This document shows positions 1 to 8,625 of a stretch of DNA of 38,076 nucleotides, one piece after another. Below the pieces are notes generated by a model. The model did no database searches. It saw nothing but the letters and a program-made list of their open reading frames with translations, and was not told the origin of the DNA. The DNA is taken from assembly GCA_016790395.1 (NCBI GenBank), contig JAEUPH010000007.1, positions 1 to 38,076 on the forward strand, given 5' to 3'. The first letter of the stretch is position 1. Every line of letters begins with the position of its first letter. Origin of the DNA: Rubrivivax sp. GTDB lineage: Bacteria; Pseudomonadota; Gammaproteobacteria; Burkholderiales; Burkholderiaceae_C. The position numbers and the translations under genes are program-made.

Positions 1-1
1 C

Positions 2-718
2 CGGTCGCTGGCTCAGATCTCGCACCCGAGTGTCGTTTCGGTGCTGAATTTCCTGCGCGAGAACGAGACCGTTTACATGGTGATGAACTACTTGCAAGGC
101 GATACCTTGCAGGATTTCATCGTCACCGCGCGCGACCTGAAGCGCGACAAGGTGTTCCGCGAGTCGACGATCCGCAGCCTGTTCGACGAGATCCTGCGCG
201 GGCTGCGCATCGTGCATCAGCACAAGATGCTGCACCTCGACATCAAGCCGGCCAACATCTTCATCAGCAACGACAACAAGGCCGTGCTGCTCGACTTCGG
301 CGCCGCGCGCGAGGTGCTGAGCAAGGAAGGCAACTTCATCCGCCCGATGTACACGCCGGGCTTCGCGGCGCCCGAGATGTACCGGCGCGACGGCACGCTC
401 GGCCCCTGGACCGACATCTACGCCATCGGCGCTTGCATCTACGCCTGCATGCAGGGCTACCCGCCCAACGACGCGCCGCAGCGCATCGAGAAAGATCGCC
501 TCGCGCTGAGCCTGAGCCGGCTGCGCAACATCTATTCCGACAACCTCATCGAGGTGACGGAGTGGTGCATGAGCCTGGACCCGCTGAGCCGCCCGCAGAG
601 CGTCTTCGCGCTGCAGAAGGAGCTGGCGCGCGAGACCGAGCGTCGCTACACCAAGCTCAGCTTCGGCGAACGCCTGAAGCTGCAGATCGAGACCTTGAAG
701 ACGGGCCAGAAGGCCTGA
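2..718 (+). CDS. Ser/Thr protein kinase, C-terminal part (5' end outside window)
   Basis: This is the distal part of a Hanks-type Ser/Thr kinase; the frame is open to the left edge, so the N-lobe and start lie outside. The first visible residues read like the N-lobe beta4/beta5 strands and hinge. The catalytic loop HLDIKPAN begins near base 233 and the DFG metal-binding motif near base 293. An APE-type motif (AAPEM) follows the activation loop. The protein ends about 15 residues after a lysine-rich helix, with no membrane segment after the kinase domain, so this end is cytosolic. The PP2C phosphatase gene starts 4 bases after the stop, so the two probably form a reversible phosphorylation pair. 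Targets cannot be read from the sequence. Confidence 0.9.
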   Translation, partial: RSLAQISHPSVVSVLNFLRENETVYMVMNYLQGDTLQDFIVTARDLKRDKVFRESTIRSLFDEILRGLRIVHQHKMLHLDIKPANIFISNDNKAVLLDFGAAREVLSKEGNFIRPMYTPGFAAPEMYRRDGTLGPWTDIYAIGACIYACMQGYPPNDAPQRIEKDRLALSLSRLRNIYSDNLIEVTEWCMSLDPLSRPQSVFALQKELARETERRYTKLSFGERLKLQIETLKTGQKA

Positions 719-722
719 GGCC

Positions 723-1640
723 ATGCAGTTCTCGGTCTACCAAGTCAGCCGCCGCGGCGGCCGCGAGAAGAATGAAGACCGCATGGGCTACTGCTACACG
801 CGGGATGCCGGTCTCTTTGCGCTGGCCGACGGCATGGGCGGGCACCCGGAAGGCGAAGTGGCCAGCCAGCTGGCGCTGCAGACGCTGGCTGCCATGTTCC
901 AGCGCGAGGCCAAGCCCAAGCTCGCGGAGCCGCTGCGCTTCCTGCACGACGCCATCATCGCTGGCCACCACCAGTTGCTGCGCTACGCCACCGAACGCGG
1001 CCTGATGGACACGCCGCGCACCACCATCGTGGCCTGCGTCATCCAGGGCAATGCCGCCTACTGGGCCCATTGCGGCGATTCGCGGCTGTACCTGGTGCGC
1101 GGTGACAAGCTGGTGGCGCGCACGCGCGACCATTCCTATTCCGAGCTGCAGGAAACGCTGTCGGCCGTGGTCCCCATGGGCGACCGCGTGAACCGCAACG
1201 TGCTCTTCACCTGCCTGGGCAGCCCGGGCAAGCCGGTGATCGACACCGCCGGCCCGCTGCTGGTGAACCCGGGTGACCGCGTCATGCTGTGCAGCGACGG
1301 CCTGTGGGGCACGCTGCCCGACCCGCAGATCACCGAGATCCTCACCAAGAACGCCATCTCCGACGCCGTGCCTGAACTGGTGGAACGCGCGCTGCGCATC
1401 GCTGGCGACAAGAGCGACAACGTCACCGTGCTGGCCGTCGAGTGGGAAGCCGCCGAAGACCTGGACGCCACCGGCGCCGTGTCCACGCGCTCGCTGGGCG
1501 AGGAAGTCTTCGCCTCCACCATCCAGGCCAGCCTCTCGGCCGAAGGCAGCAGCGGCGATGAGCTGGATGAAGCCGAGATCGAGCGCAGCATCCGCGAGAT
1601 CAACGAGGCCATCCAGCGTTCTTCCCAGAAGCGACGTTGA
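723..1640 (+). CDS. PP2C-family Ser/Thr protein phosphatase
   Basis: This 305-residue protein is a PPM/PP2C metal-dependent phosphatase that would remove phosphate from Ser/Thr residues, probably opposing the kinase just upstream. Visible motifs are NED (17-19), DGMGGH (36-41), GDSR (118-121), SDGLWG (191-196) and DNVT (232-235), which carry the metal-binding aspartates. The catalytic domain is complete at about 240 residues. An acidic, Ser/Ala/Glu-rich tail of about 65 residues follows and ends in a basic QKRR. The family usually stops at about 240-260 residues, so the tail is an extra, perhaps regulatory, segment. Similar kinase/phosphatase pairs occur in type VI secretion and in general signalling; nothing nearby points to secretion. 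Confidence 0.92.
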   Translation: MQFSVYQVSRRGGREKNEDRMGYCYTRDAGLFALADGMGGHPEGEVASQLALQTLAAMFQREAKPKLAEPLRFLHDAIIAGHHQLLRYATERGLMDTPRTTIVACVIQGNAAYWAHCGDSRLYLVRGDKLVARTRDHSYSELQETLSAVVPMGDRVNRNVLFTCLGSPGKPVIDTAGPLLVNPGDRVMLCSDGLWGTLPDPQITEILTKNAISDAVPELVERALRIAGDKSDNVTVLAVEWEAAEDLDATGAVSTRSLGEEVFASTIQASLSAEGSSGDELDEAEIERSIREINEAIQRSSQKRR

Positions 1641-1666
1641 AGGCCTGCACCGCCGATGGGTAACAT
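1637..1666 (+). promoter_or_regulatory. Candidate sigma-70 promoter for rph, giving a leaderless start
   Basis: A TTGAAG -35 hexamer (1637-1642) overlaps the stop of the phosphatase gene. After 18 bases comes a TAACAT -10 hexamer (1661-1666). The rph ATG begins 7 bases after the -10 box, where transcription would be expected to start, and there is no Shine-Dalgarno sequence. A leaderless mRNA is inferred. Confidence 0.55.
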
Positions 1667-1672
1667 CGGCCG

Positions 1673-2401
1673 ATGAGCTTCCAAAGAACTTCCGGCCGTC
1701 AGGCCGATGCGCTGCGCCCCGTGACGCTGCAGCGCCACTACACCCGCCACGCCGAGGGCTCGGTGCTCGTCAGCTTCGGCGACACCCAGGTGCTGTGCAC
1801 CGCCTCCGTGGAAGAGAAGGTGCCGCCTTTCAAGCGCGGTGGCGGCGAGGGCTGGCTGACTGCCGAGTACGGCATGCTGCCGCGCGCCACGCACACGCGC
1901 AGCGACCGCGAGGCCGCCAAGGGCAAGCAGAGCGGCCGCACCCAGGAGATCCAGCGCCTCATCGGCCGCAGCCTGCGCGCGGTCTTCGACCTGAAGGCGC
2001 TGGGCGAACGCACCATCGCGCTGGACTGCGACGTCATCCAGGCCGACGGGGGCACGCGCACGGCGGCCATCACCGGTGCCTTCGTCGCGGCGCACGATGC
2101 CGTGACCTGGCTGATGAAGCAGGGCAAGCTGACGGCCAGCCCGATCCGCGACTTCGTCGCGGCGGTGTCGGTGGGCGTGGTGCAGGGCACGCCGCTGCTG
2201 GACCTGGAATACATCGAAGACTCGGCCTGCGACACCGACATGAACGTCGTGATGACGGGCTCGGGTGGCTTCGTGGAAGTCCAGGGCACGGCCGAAGGCG
2301 CGCCCTTCACGCGCGCCGAGATGGACCGGCTGCTGGCGCTGGCGGCCCAGGGCATCGGCGAGCTGAACGCACGGCAGAAGCAGGCGCTCGGGGTGAAGTG
2401 A
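1673..2401 (+). CDS. rph: Ribonuclease PH
   Basis: RNase PH is a phosphorolytic 3'-to-5' exoribonuclease that trims the 3' ends of tRNA precursors in the cytoplasm. The 242-residue product has the family's normal length. It shows the usual opening block ([18 protein letters not shown]), the [14 protein letters not shown] block with the phosphate-site arginine region, and the [14 protein letters not shown] and [16 protein letters not shown] signatures. The start at ATG 1673 is chosen because it opens just before the conserved N-terminus and sits directly behind a promoter-like -10 box. The stop overlaps the next start in TGATG, so rdgB is translationally coupled. The order rph-rdgB-hemW is common in Burkholderiales. 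Confidence 0.97.
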   Translation: MSFQRTSGRQADALRPVTLQRHYTRHAEGSVLVSFGDTQVLCTASVEEKVPPFKRGGGEGWLTAEYGMLPRATHTRSDREAAKGKQSGRTQEIQRLIGRSLRAVFDLKALGERTIALDCDVIQADGGTRTAAITGAFVAAHDAVTWLMKQGKLTASPIRDFVAAVSVGVVQGTPLLDLEYIEDSACDTDMNVVMTGSGGFVEVQGTAEGAPFTRAEMDRLLALAAQGIGELNARQKQALGVK

Positions 2402-3027
2402 TGCGCCTCGTGCTGGCGTCGAACAACGCCAAGAAACTCTCGGAGATGAAGGCGCTGCTCGGCGGCTTGCCGCTCGAGCTGGTGGCGCAGGGCGCGCTGG
2501 GCATCGCCGAGGCCGAGGAGCCGCACTTCACCTTCATCGAGAACGCGTTGGCCAAGGCGCGGCATGCGGCCAAAGCCTCGGGCGGCGCGGCCCTGGCCGA
2601 CGACTCCGGCGTCTGCGTCGACGCCCTCGGCGGCGCACCCGGGGTCGTATCGGCGCACTTCGCCGGGACCGTGGCGGCCACCGGCGAGCGCGAGGCCGTG
2701 CGTCGCGCGCAGGACGCCGCCAACAACACGCTGCTGTTGCGGAGACTGGACGGAGCGGCCGATCGCCGGGCCTTCTTCCTCAGCACGCTGGTGGCCATCC
2801 GCCATGCTGAAGACCCGCAGCCGCTGGTGGCCGTCGGCCGCTGGCCCGGCGAGATCCTGGCCGCGCCGCGCGGCGACATGGGCTTCGGCTACGACCCGTT
2901 GATGTTCATCCCGGACCTCGGCAGGACCGTCGCCGAGCTGGACGCCGAGACCAAGAACCGCCACAGCCATCGCGCGCGGGCGATGGTGCAGATGCTTGAG
3001 CAACTTCGCAGCGTCTGGCACTTGTGA
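2401..3027 (+). CDS. rdgB: XTP/dITP (non-canonical purine NTP) pyrophosphatase
   Basis: This protein hydrolyses dITP, XTP and ITP to monophosphates plus pyrophosphate, keeping deaminated purines out of nucleic acids. It is 208 residues long, normal for the Ham1/RdgB family. It begins with the nucleotide-binding [16 protein letters not shown], followed by TFIENALAKARHAA, the ALADDSGVCVDALGGAPG motif, GDMGFGYDPLM and the late NRHSHRARA motif. The ATG overlaps the rph stop by one base, and the 3' end overlaps the hemW start by four bases (GTGA), so the three genes are a tight operon. Confidence 0.96.
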   Translation: MRLVLASNNAKKLSEMKALLGGLPLELVAQGALGIAEAEEPHFTFIENALAKARHAAKASGGAALADDSGVCVDALGGAPGVVSAHFAGTVAATGEREAVRRAQDAANNTLLLRRLDGAADRRAFFLSTLVAIRHAEDPQPLVAVGRWPGEILAAPRGDMGFGYDPLMFIPDLGRTVAELDAETKNRHSHRARAMVQMLEQLRSVWHL

Positions 3028-4223
3028 CGATCGAGCACTTCCTGCGCCCCGGCACCCTGCAGCTCGCCGCGCTGCCACCGCTGTCGCTGTACGTGCACCT
3101 GCCGTGGTGCCTGCGCAAGTGCCCTTACTGCGACTTCAACAGCCATGAGGCCCGGCCGGCCGACCTGCCCGAAGCGCGCTACATCGACGCCCTGATTGCC
3201 GACCTCGAAGCCAGCCTGCCGCTGGTGTGGGGCCGCAAGGTGCACACGGTGTTCATCGGGGGCGGCACACCCAGCCTGTTCTCGCCCGAGGGCATCGACC
3301 GGTTGCTGGCCGACATCCGCGCCCGGCTGCCCCTGGTGCCCAAAGCCGAGATCACGCTGGAAGCCAACCCCGGCACCTTCGAACGCGACCGCTTCCGCGC
3401 CTTCCGCGCCGCGGGGGTGACGCGGCTGTCGGTGGGCGTGCAGAGCTTCGACGACGAGGCGCTGAAGCGCATCGGCCGCGTGCACGACGCCAGCCAGGCG
3501 CGCGCAGCGCTGGCCGAGGCGGCGGCGGCCTTCGACACCTTCAACCTCGACCTCATGTACGCGCTGCCGGGCCAGACGCTGGACGGCCTGCGTCGCGAGC
3601 TCGACGAGGCGCTGGCCTTCGCACCGCCGCACTTGTCGATCTACCACCTGACCATCGAGCCCAACACGGTCTTCGCCACGCGCCCGCCGGTGCTGCCCGA
3701 CGACGACCTGGCCAGTGACATGCTGGACCTCATCATCGAGCGCACCGGCGCCGCGGGCCTGCAGCGCTACGAGGTCAGTGCCTTCGCGCGCGACGGCCAC
3801 CGCTGCGCCCACAACCTCAACTACTGGCAGTTCGGTGACTATCTCGGCATCGGTGCCGGTGCGCACGGCAAGCTGAGCTTCCCGCACCGCGTGCTGCGCC
3901 AGGTGCGCTGGCGCGAGCCGGCGCTGTACATGCAGAACGCGCTGGCCGGCCAGGCGGTCAGCAACCAGCACGAGGTGGCGCGGCGCGACCTGCCTTTCGA
4001 GTTCATGCTGGGTGCACTGCGCCTGCGCGAGGGTTTCGCGGTCGAGACCTTCCGCGAACGCACGGGTCTGCCGCTGTCGGCCATGACCGCCGGCGTGGAC
4101 GAGGCGGTCAGCCGGGGTTGGCTCGAGCGCGACGCGGTTGCCGGCACGCTGCGGCCCACGCCGCGGGGCTTCGATTTCCTCTCCGACGTGCAGGCGCTGT
4201 TCCTGCCGCCGGGCAAGCCCTAG
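3024..4223 (+). CDS. hemW: Radical SAM heme chaperone HemW
   Basis: HemW belongs to the radical SAM family once called oxygen-independent coproporphyrinogen oxidase-like; it binds heme and a 4Fe-4S cluster and is thought to deliver heme to respiratory proteins. The 399-residue product carries the cluster motif with cysteines at 29, 33 and 36 ([10 protein letters not shown]), followed by NSHE, which is typical of this branch. Next come the SAM-binding GGGTPSLF and the LEANPGT and GVQSFDD motifs. True HemN has an extra N-terminal segment that is lacking here. The GTG start overlaps the rdgB stop. The stop shares the palindrome CTAG with the stop of the convergent cheB gene. Confidence 0.93.
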   Translation: MTIEHFLRPGTLQLAALPPLSLYVHLPWCLRKCPYCDFNSHEARPADLPEARYIDALIADLEASLPLVWGRKVHTVFIGGGTPSLFSPEGIDRLLADIRARLPLVPKAEITLEANPGTFERDRFRAFRAAGVTRLSVGVQSFDDEALKRIGRVHDASQARAALAEAAAAFDTFNLDLMYALPGQTLDGLRRELDEALAFAPPHLSIYHLTIEPNTVFATRPPVLPDDDLASDMLDLIIERTGAAGLQRYEVSAFARDGHRCAHNLNYWQFGDYLGIGAGAHGKLSFPHRVLRQVRWREPALYMQNALAGQAVSNQHEVARRDLPFEFMLGALRLREGFAVETFRERTGLPLSAMTAGVDEAVSRGWLERDAVAGTLRPTPRGFDFLSDVQALFLPPGKP

Positions 4224-5308
4224 ACGCGCGAAGTCACGGCGCCGGCATTCGTGCGCAGCCAGTCGATCAGCCGCGGCGCGATCTGGTTCAGCGGCAGCAC
4301 CTCGTTGACCGCGCCGTGCGCGATGGCCTCGCGCGGCATGCCGAACACGACACAGCTGTTCTCGTCCTGGGCCACGTTCCAGCTGCCGGCGTCGCGCATG
4401 GTGCGCATGGCCTTGGCGCCGTCGGCGCCCATGCCGGTGAGCATCACACCCAGCGCGTTGCGGCCCACCACGCGGGCGGCGCTGTTGAACAGCACCTCCA
4501 CGCTGGGCTTGTGCCGGTTGACGGGCTCGCCATCCTGCACGCGGGCGATGTAGTTGGCCCCCGAGCGTTCCACCGACATGTGCATGCCGCCCGGCGCGAT
4601 GTAGGCGTGGCCGGGCAGGATGCGCTCGCCGTCGGTAGCTTCGGCCACGCGGATGCGGCACAGGCTGTCCAGCCGCGCCGCGTAGCTCTTGGTGAAGCCC
4701 GGTGGCATGTGCTGCGTGATCATGACCCCGGGACAGTCGGCCGGCAGGTTGACCAGCACCTCGCGCGTGGCCTCGGTGCCCCCGGTGGAAGCGCCGATGA
4801 AGATGAGCTTCTCGGTCGACAGGCGGCCCAGCGACGCCGGCGCCGCCGGCCTGGCCGGCGTCTGCCCGGCCACCGGGGCCGCTGGCGTGGCCAGACGGTG
4901 CACGCGGGCACGCGCCGCGGTGCGGATCTTCTCGGTGATGTCGGCGCCCAGTTGCCGCAGGCCGTCGGCGACACCGATCTTCGGCTTGGCCACGAAGTCC
5001 ACCGCACCCAGTTCCAGCGCCTTCAGCGTGACGTCGGCGCCGCGCTCGGTCAGCGTGGACACCATCACCACCGGCATCGGCCGCAGCCGCATCAGGCGCG
5101 ACAGGAAGTCGATGCCGTCCATGCGCGGCATCTCCACGTCCAGCGTGATGACGTCGGGGTTCAGGTTGCGGATCATCTCGCGGGCCACCAGCGGGTCGGC
5201 AGCGGCGCCGATGCAGCACATGTCGGGCTGGCGGTCGATGATCTCGGCCAGCAGGCCGCGCACCAGCGCCGAATCGTCCACCACGACCACGCGGGTCTTC
5301 GTCGTCAT
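4220..5308 (-). CDS. cheB: Chemotaxis protein-glutamate methylesterase/glutamine deamidase CheB
   Basis: CheB removes methyl groups from, and deamidates, chemoreceptor glutamyl residues in adaptation. The 362-residue product has a receiver domain (about 1-120) with acidic pair D11/D12, phospho-acceptor D57 and K108, an Ala/Pro-rich linker (about 130-165), then the methylesterase domain. The catalytic triad is visible as S174 (GASTGG), H200 (TQHMPPGF) and D296 (GMGADGA). It is the last gene of a minus-strand cheR-cheD-cheB set, 40 bases after cheD. All key residues are intact. No cheA, cheW, cheY or receptor gene is in the window, so its array partners are elsewhere. Confidence 0.96.
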   Translation of the reverse strand: MTTKTRVVVVDDSALVRGLLAEIIDRQPDMCCIGAAADPLVAREMIRNLNPDVITLDVEMPRMDGIDFLSRLMRLRPMPVVMVSTLTERGADVTLKALELGAVDFVAKPKIGVADGLRQLGADITEKIRTAARARVHRLATPAAPVAGQTPARPAAPASLGRLSTEKLIFIGASTGGTEATREVLVNLPADCPGVMITQHMPPGFTKSYAARLDSLCRIRVAEATDGERILPGHAYIAPGGMHMSVERSGANYIARVQDGEPVNRHKPSVEVLFNSAARVVGRNALGVMLTGMGADGAKAMRTMRDAGSWNVAQDENSCVVFGMPREAIAHGAVNEVLPLNQIAPRLIDWLRTNAGAVTSRV

Positions 5309-5348
5309 CGTCAGGCCCTTTCTTCGTCTTGTGCGGGGGCGTTGAAGC

Positions 5349-6041
5349 TCAGAACAGGTCGACCGAGCCGCCGGTGGCGGCCGGCGCGGCGCGCGTGGCG
5401 GCAGCGCGTTCCTGCGCCAGCAGCGCCTCGGTGTTGGCCGAGGCCAGGCGCTTGACCATGGCCTTGCCGCTGGCCGGCAGGAAGCACACCTTGCGCGGGT
5501 AGATGTCCAGCACGTCCTTGCTGACCACCGTGATGCGTTCGGTCTTCAGGTAGTCCAGCACGAAGGCGGTGTTGCGCTCGCCGACGTTGATGGTGTTCAT
5601 GCCGCTGATGACGGCGCCGCCGCCGAAGACCTTGGCTTCCATGGTGCTGCGCGTGGCGCCACGCTTGACCATCTCGCCGATCAGCAGGTCCATCGCGAAG
5701 CTGCCGTAGCGGCCGCTGTCGGCGCTGGCGCTGCCCGCGCCGGTGTCCGGCAGCAGGAAGTGGTTCATGCCGCCGACGCGCTTCTCGCGGTCCCACAGGC
5801 AGGCCGCGATGCAGGAGCCCAGCGTGGTCATCACCAGCAGGTCCTCGTCGGCGACGAAGAACTCGCCCGGCAGCACCTTCACCGCGTCGTTGCGGAAGTG
5901 CGCGTCGTAGAAGAAGAACGAGGCCTCGCCCGACTTGCGCGGCGCGGCCTTCAGCCGCTCCAGCCGGCTGGGCGCGGGCCGTGCAGCCTGGCCGGATGGA
6001 GGCACAGGTGCGTAGGCGGAAGAAGCGGTCGTGATGGCCAT
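5349..6041 (-). CDS. cheD: Chemoreceptor glutamine deamidase CheD
   Basis: CheD deamidates specific glutamines of methyl-accepting chemotaxis proteins and in some bacteria works with CheC. The catalytic cysteine (C77, in [11 protein letters not shown]) and histidine (H94, in GGMNHFLLP) are both present with the family's spacing of 17 residues. The 230-residue product is longer than minimal CheD proteins. The extra length is an Ala/Pro-rich N-terminus of about 40 residues and an Ala-rich tail ending GSVDLF. It lies between cheR and cheB, the usual order in beta-proteobacterial chemotaxis operons. Confidence 0.95.
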   Translation of the reverse strand: MAITTASSAYAPVPPSGQAARPAPSRLERLKAAPRKSGEASFFFYDAHFRNDAVKVLPGEFFVADEDLLVMTTLGSCIAACLWDREKRVGGMNHFLLPDTGAGSASADSGRYGSFAMDLLIGEMVKRGATRSTMEAKVFGGGAVISGMNTINVGERNTAFVLDYLKTERITVVSKDVLDIYPRKVCFLPASGKAMVKRLASANTEALLAQERAAATRAAPAATGGSVDLF

Positions 6042-6093
6042 CGAGTGCTTATCGGCGCCGCGAGCCGGCAGCTTGAGAACGCCCGGTGCGCGC

Positions 6094-6954
6094 TCAGACG
6101 CGTTCGTAGATGGTCTTGCCGCGCAGCCGGAACAGGTCGCGCGAATCCGTGAAGTTTTCCGAGTGCCCGACGTACAGCAGCCCGCCCGGCTTCATCACCG
6201 CATGCGTGCGCTCCAGCACCTTGCGCTGCGTCGGGGCGTCGAAGTAGATCATCACGTTGCGGCAGAAGACGAGGTCGAACGGGTCGCCCAGGGCCGACCA
6301 GTTGGGGCTCATCAGGTTGAAGGTGCGGAACTCGATGAGCCGCGTCAGCTCGGGCTTCACGCGGATGCTGCCGGCGTTGGCGGCCGTGCCGCGCATGAAG
6401 TGGCGGCGCAGCCGTTCGGGGCTGAGCCCGCGGGCGTCGGCCGGGTACACCGCACGCTGCGCCTGGGCCAGCACCTTGGTGTCGATGTCGCTGCACACCA
6501 GCTTCACCGAGGCCGAGCTGCCCAGGGTCTCGACCACGGTCATGGCCAGCGAGTAGGGCTCCTCGCCGGTGGAGGCGGCGTTGCACCAGATGCGCAGCGG
6601 CCGCCCCTGGTTGACGGCGGCACGGGCCCGCAGGTCGTCCACCAGGGCATGGAAGTGGTGCTCCTCGCGGAAGAACGCGGTCAGGTTGGTGGTGAGGCAG
6701 TTCACGAACTCCTGCCACTCGGCGTCGCTGCCGCCCTGTTCCAGCCACTTCAGGTAGTCGGCGAAGCTGCCGTGGCCGGTCTCGCGCAGCCGGCGCGAGA
6801 GCCGGCTGTAGACCATGGCCTGCTTGCCGGCATGCAGACTGATGCCGGCACGCTGGTAGATCAGCTGCCGCACACGCTCGAAGTCCTGCGGCGTCAGCGT
6901 GAACTCCTGGTCCGCAAGGTTGGCTGGAGGCGGCAGCGCGTAGGTCGGGTTCAT
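6094..6954 (-). CDS. cheR: Chemotaxis protein methyltransferase CheR
   Basis: CheR methylates glutamyl residues of chemoreceptors using S-adenosylmethionine, opposing CheB. The product is 286 residues, the usual CheR length. It has an N-terminal helical CheR domain (FERVRQLIYQRAGISL onwards) and the SAM-binding block IWCNAASTGEEPYSLAM, followed by DLVFCRNVMIYF and GHSEN near the C-terminus. The frame is open further upstream, but ATG 6954 is chosen because family homology begins there and the upstream sequence overlaps the diverging cyclase gene. No strong Shine-Dalgarno sequence is visible. It heads the cheRDB operon; no sigma-28-type box was recognised in front. Confidence 0.95.
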   Translation of the reverse strand: MNPTYALPPPANLADQEFTLTPQDFERVRQLIYQRAGISLHAGKQAMVYSRLSRRLRETGHGSFADYLKWLEQGGSDAEWQEFVNCLTTNLTAFFREEHHFHALVDDLRARAAVNQGRPLRIWCNAASTGEEPYSLAMTVVETLGSSASVKLVCSDIDTKVLAQAQRAVYPADARGLSPERLRRHFMRGTAANAGSIRVKPELTRLIEFRTFNLMSPNWSALGDPFDLVFCRNVMIYFDAPTQRKVLERTHAVMKPGGLLYVGHSENFTDSRDLFRLRGKTIYERV

Positions 6955-7027
6955 CGTGGCAGTTTGAACCGGGCCCGCCGCAGGCCAGGGCTTGAAATGC
7001 AGTCGGGACGCCGCCCATTTCGCGGCC

Positions 7028-7055
7028 TTGGGCGGCGTGGCCCCGCTGATAGACT
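7028..7055 (+). promoter_or_regulatory. Candidate promoter for the cyclase/FlhG/globin operon
   Basis: TTGGGC (7028-7033), a 16-base spacer and TAGACT (7050-7055) resemble a sigma-70 promoter, with transcription expected near 7062. The element lies between the diverging cheR and cyclase genes. It is part of the reason for placing the cyclase start downstream at 7109. Confidence 0.4.
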
Positions 7056-7108
7056 GCCATCGCCCGTCACAGGCCGCGATCGCAGGCCCTGGCCGGAGCC
7101 CCCAGACC

Positions 7109-7840
7109 TTGGAACAGCCACCGCCCCTGTCCCCGCCGGCACCGCCCGCGACGCCGCTGCAACTGGAGCAGGCGTTGCAGTTGCTCGGCCATTCCGGCCT
7201 GCCGCTGCCGGCCGGCGACCCGGGCACGGCGCCCTGGCTGCAGGGGCTCATCGACGCGCTGGTGGACCTCTCCAGCCGCGATGCCCTCACGGGCCTGGCC
7301 AACCGCCGTGCCTTCGAACTGGCCCTGGGGCGCGAGATCGACCGTGTCGCCCGCAGCGGCGAACCTGCGCTGCTGCTGGTGCTGGACATCGACCACTTCA
7401 AGAAGATCAACGACGCTCACGGCCACGGCGCAGGCGACCAGGTGCTGCGTGCCGTGGCCAACGCGCTCATCGACAGCGTGCGCCCGATGGACCTCGTGGC
7501 CCGCATCGGCGGCGAGGAGTTCGCCATCATCCTGCCCAACTGCGCCAGCGCCTTCGGCGAGACGGTGGCCGAGCGCGTGCGCCGTCGCGTCGAGCGCATG
7601 CCGGTGCTGGTGGCCTCGGGTGCCGAGATCGGCTGCACGGTCAGCATCGGCGGTGCCTTCGCGCCGCAATGGGTGCGTTCCACGCCCGCGCTGTGGGTGG
7701 AACGTGCCGACCAGCAGCTCTACCGCAGCAAGAGCCAGGGCCGCAACCTCGTCCGCCTGGAGCCCACGGCGGTGTCGGTCGTCAGCAACGAAGAGCGCCG
7801 GCTGCTCTTCGAGACCTTCCAGTTCCAGGACCACGAATGA
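7109..7840 (+). CDS. Diguanylate cyclase (GGDEF domain)
   Basis: This protein should make cyclic di-GMP from two GTP. A Pro-rich N-terminus and a short helix (to about residue 55) precede a complete GGDEF domain (about 56-215). It has DALTGLANRRAF, the metal-binding DIDHFKKIND, the active-site GGEEF (134-138) and an RPMD inhibitory I-site (125-128) at the right distance, so product inhibition is likely. No membrane segment or known sensor domain is seen. The frame stays open to a TTG at 6992. TTG 7109 is preferred because a GGAG sits 11 bases upstream, a promoter-like element lies between the two, and the upstream codons look non-coding. The stop overlaps the next start (ATGA). Confidence 0.9.
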   Translation: MEQPPPLSPPAPPATPLQLEQALQLLGHSGLPLPAGDPGTAPWLQGLIDALVDLSSRDALTGLANRRAFELALGREIDRVARSGEPALLLVLDIDHFKKINDAHGHGAGDQVLRAVANALIDSVRPMDLVARIGGEEFAIILPNCASAFGETVAERVRRRVERMPVLVASGAEIGCTVSIGGAFAPQWVRSTPALWVERADQQLYRSKSQGRNLVRLEPTAVSVVSNEERRLLFETFQFQDHE

Positions 7841-8625
7841 GCACCGCGCCCACCCCGCCGGCCGCCGCACCGTCGCCGCGCATCCTGGCCGTCACCAGCG
7901 GCAAGGGCGGCGTCGGCAAGACCTTCTTCACGGCCAACCTGGCCGCGGCGCTGGCGCGTCAGGGCCGCAAGGTGCTGGTGCTGGACGCCGACCTGGGCCT
8001 GGCCAATCTCGACGTCCTGCTGAACCTGTTCCCGAAGATCACGCTGCACGACGTCTTCACCGGCAAGAGCACGCTGGCCGAGGCCGTGCTGCCGTTCTCC
8101 GGCGGGTTCGACGTGCTGCTGGCCGGCTCGGGCATGGTCGAGTACTCGCGCATGACGCCGGAGATCCGCGACCAGCTGCAGCGTGTCATCGCCGAGGTCG
8201 CCCCCCGGTACGACCACGTTCTGCTGGACACCGGCGCCGGCATTTCCGACGTCGTGCTCTACACGGTCTCGCTGGCCGGCGAGGTGATGCTGGTGGTGAC
8301 GCCCGAGCCCACCTCCATCACCGACGCCTACGCCACCATGAAGGTGCTGGCCAACACGCAGGGCCGGCGTCGCTTCAAGCTGCTCGTCAACCAGACCCGC
8401 AAGATGGGCGAGAGCCGCCTCGTGCGCCAGCAGCTGCAGCAGGTGCTGGACCGCTACGTCAATCCGGGCCTCGACAGTCCCGTGCAGGTGGAGCTCTTCG
8501 GCGAGGTGCCGGCAGATCCTTCGGTGCGCGAAAGCATCCAGCGGCGCCAGCTGCTGCTGGAACTGCTGCCCGGCGCGCCGGCGGCCACGGCCATCGGCAA
8601 CGTCGCCACCCGGCTCGTCGCCTGA
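7837..8625 (+). CDS. MinD/ParA-type P-loop ATPase, FlhG (FleN)-like
   Basis: This 262-residue protein is a deviant Walker A ATPase of the MinD/ParA superfamily. SGKGGVGKT occupies residues 21-29, followed by the VLVLDADLGLANLDVLL switch region and DHVLLDTGAG (Walker B type). The ADLGLANLDVLL wording and the cyclase/chemotaxis neighbourhood favour FlhG/FleN, which sets flagellar number and placement with FlhF. However, flhF is not adjacent and the globin gene follows, so a more general positioning ATPase is possible. The N-terminal extension is Pro/Ala-rich. Starts and stops overlap with both neighbours (ATGA upstream, TGATG downstream), showing tight coupling. Confidence 0.8.
   Translation: MSTAPTPPAAAPSPRILAVTSGKGGVGKTFFTANLAAALARQGRKVLVLDADLGLANLDVLLNLFPKITLHDVFTGKSTLAEAVLPFSGGFDVLLAGSGMVEYSRMTPEIRDQLQRVIAEVAPRYDHVLLDTGAGISDVVLYTVSLAGEVMLVVTPEPTSITDAYATMKVLANTQGRRRFKLLVNQTRKMGESRLVRQQLQQVLDRYVNPGLDSPVQVELFGEVPADPSVRESIQRRQLLLELLPGAPAATAIGNVATRLVA

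Noticed and set aside
723..1640. Type VI secretion kinase/phosphatase pair (PpkA/PppA)
   Set aside because: The domains fit, but no secretion genes are in the window and the following genes are housekeeping.
2889..5219. Long minus-strand open frame opposite hemW and out of frame in cheB
   Set aside because: No motif; both strands there are explained by hemW and cheB.
6992..7108. Upstream extension of the diguanylate cyclase from TTG 6992
   Set aside because: The stretch contains a promoter-like element and rarer codons, and no conserved sequence; TTG 7109 with GGAG upstream fits better.
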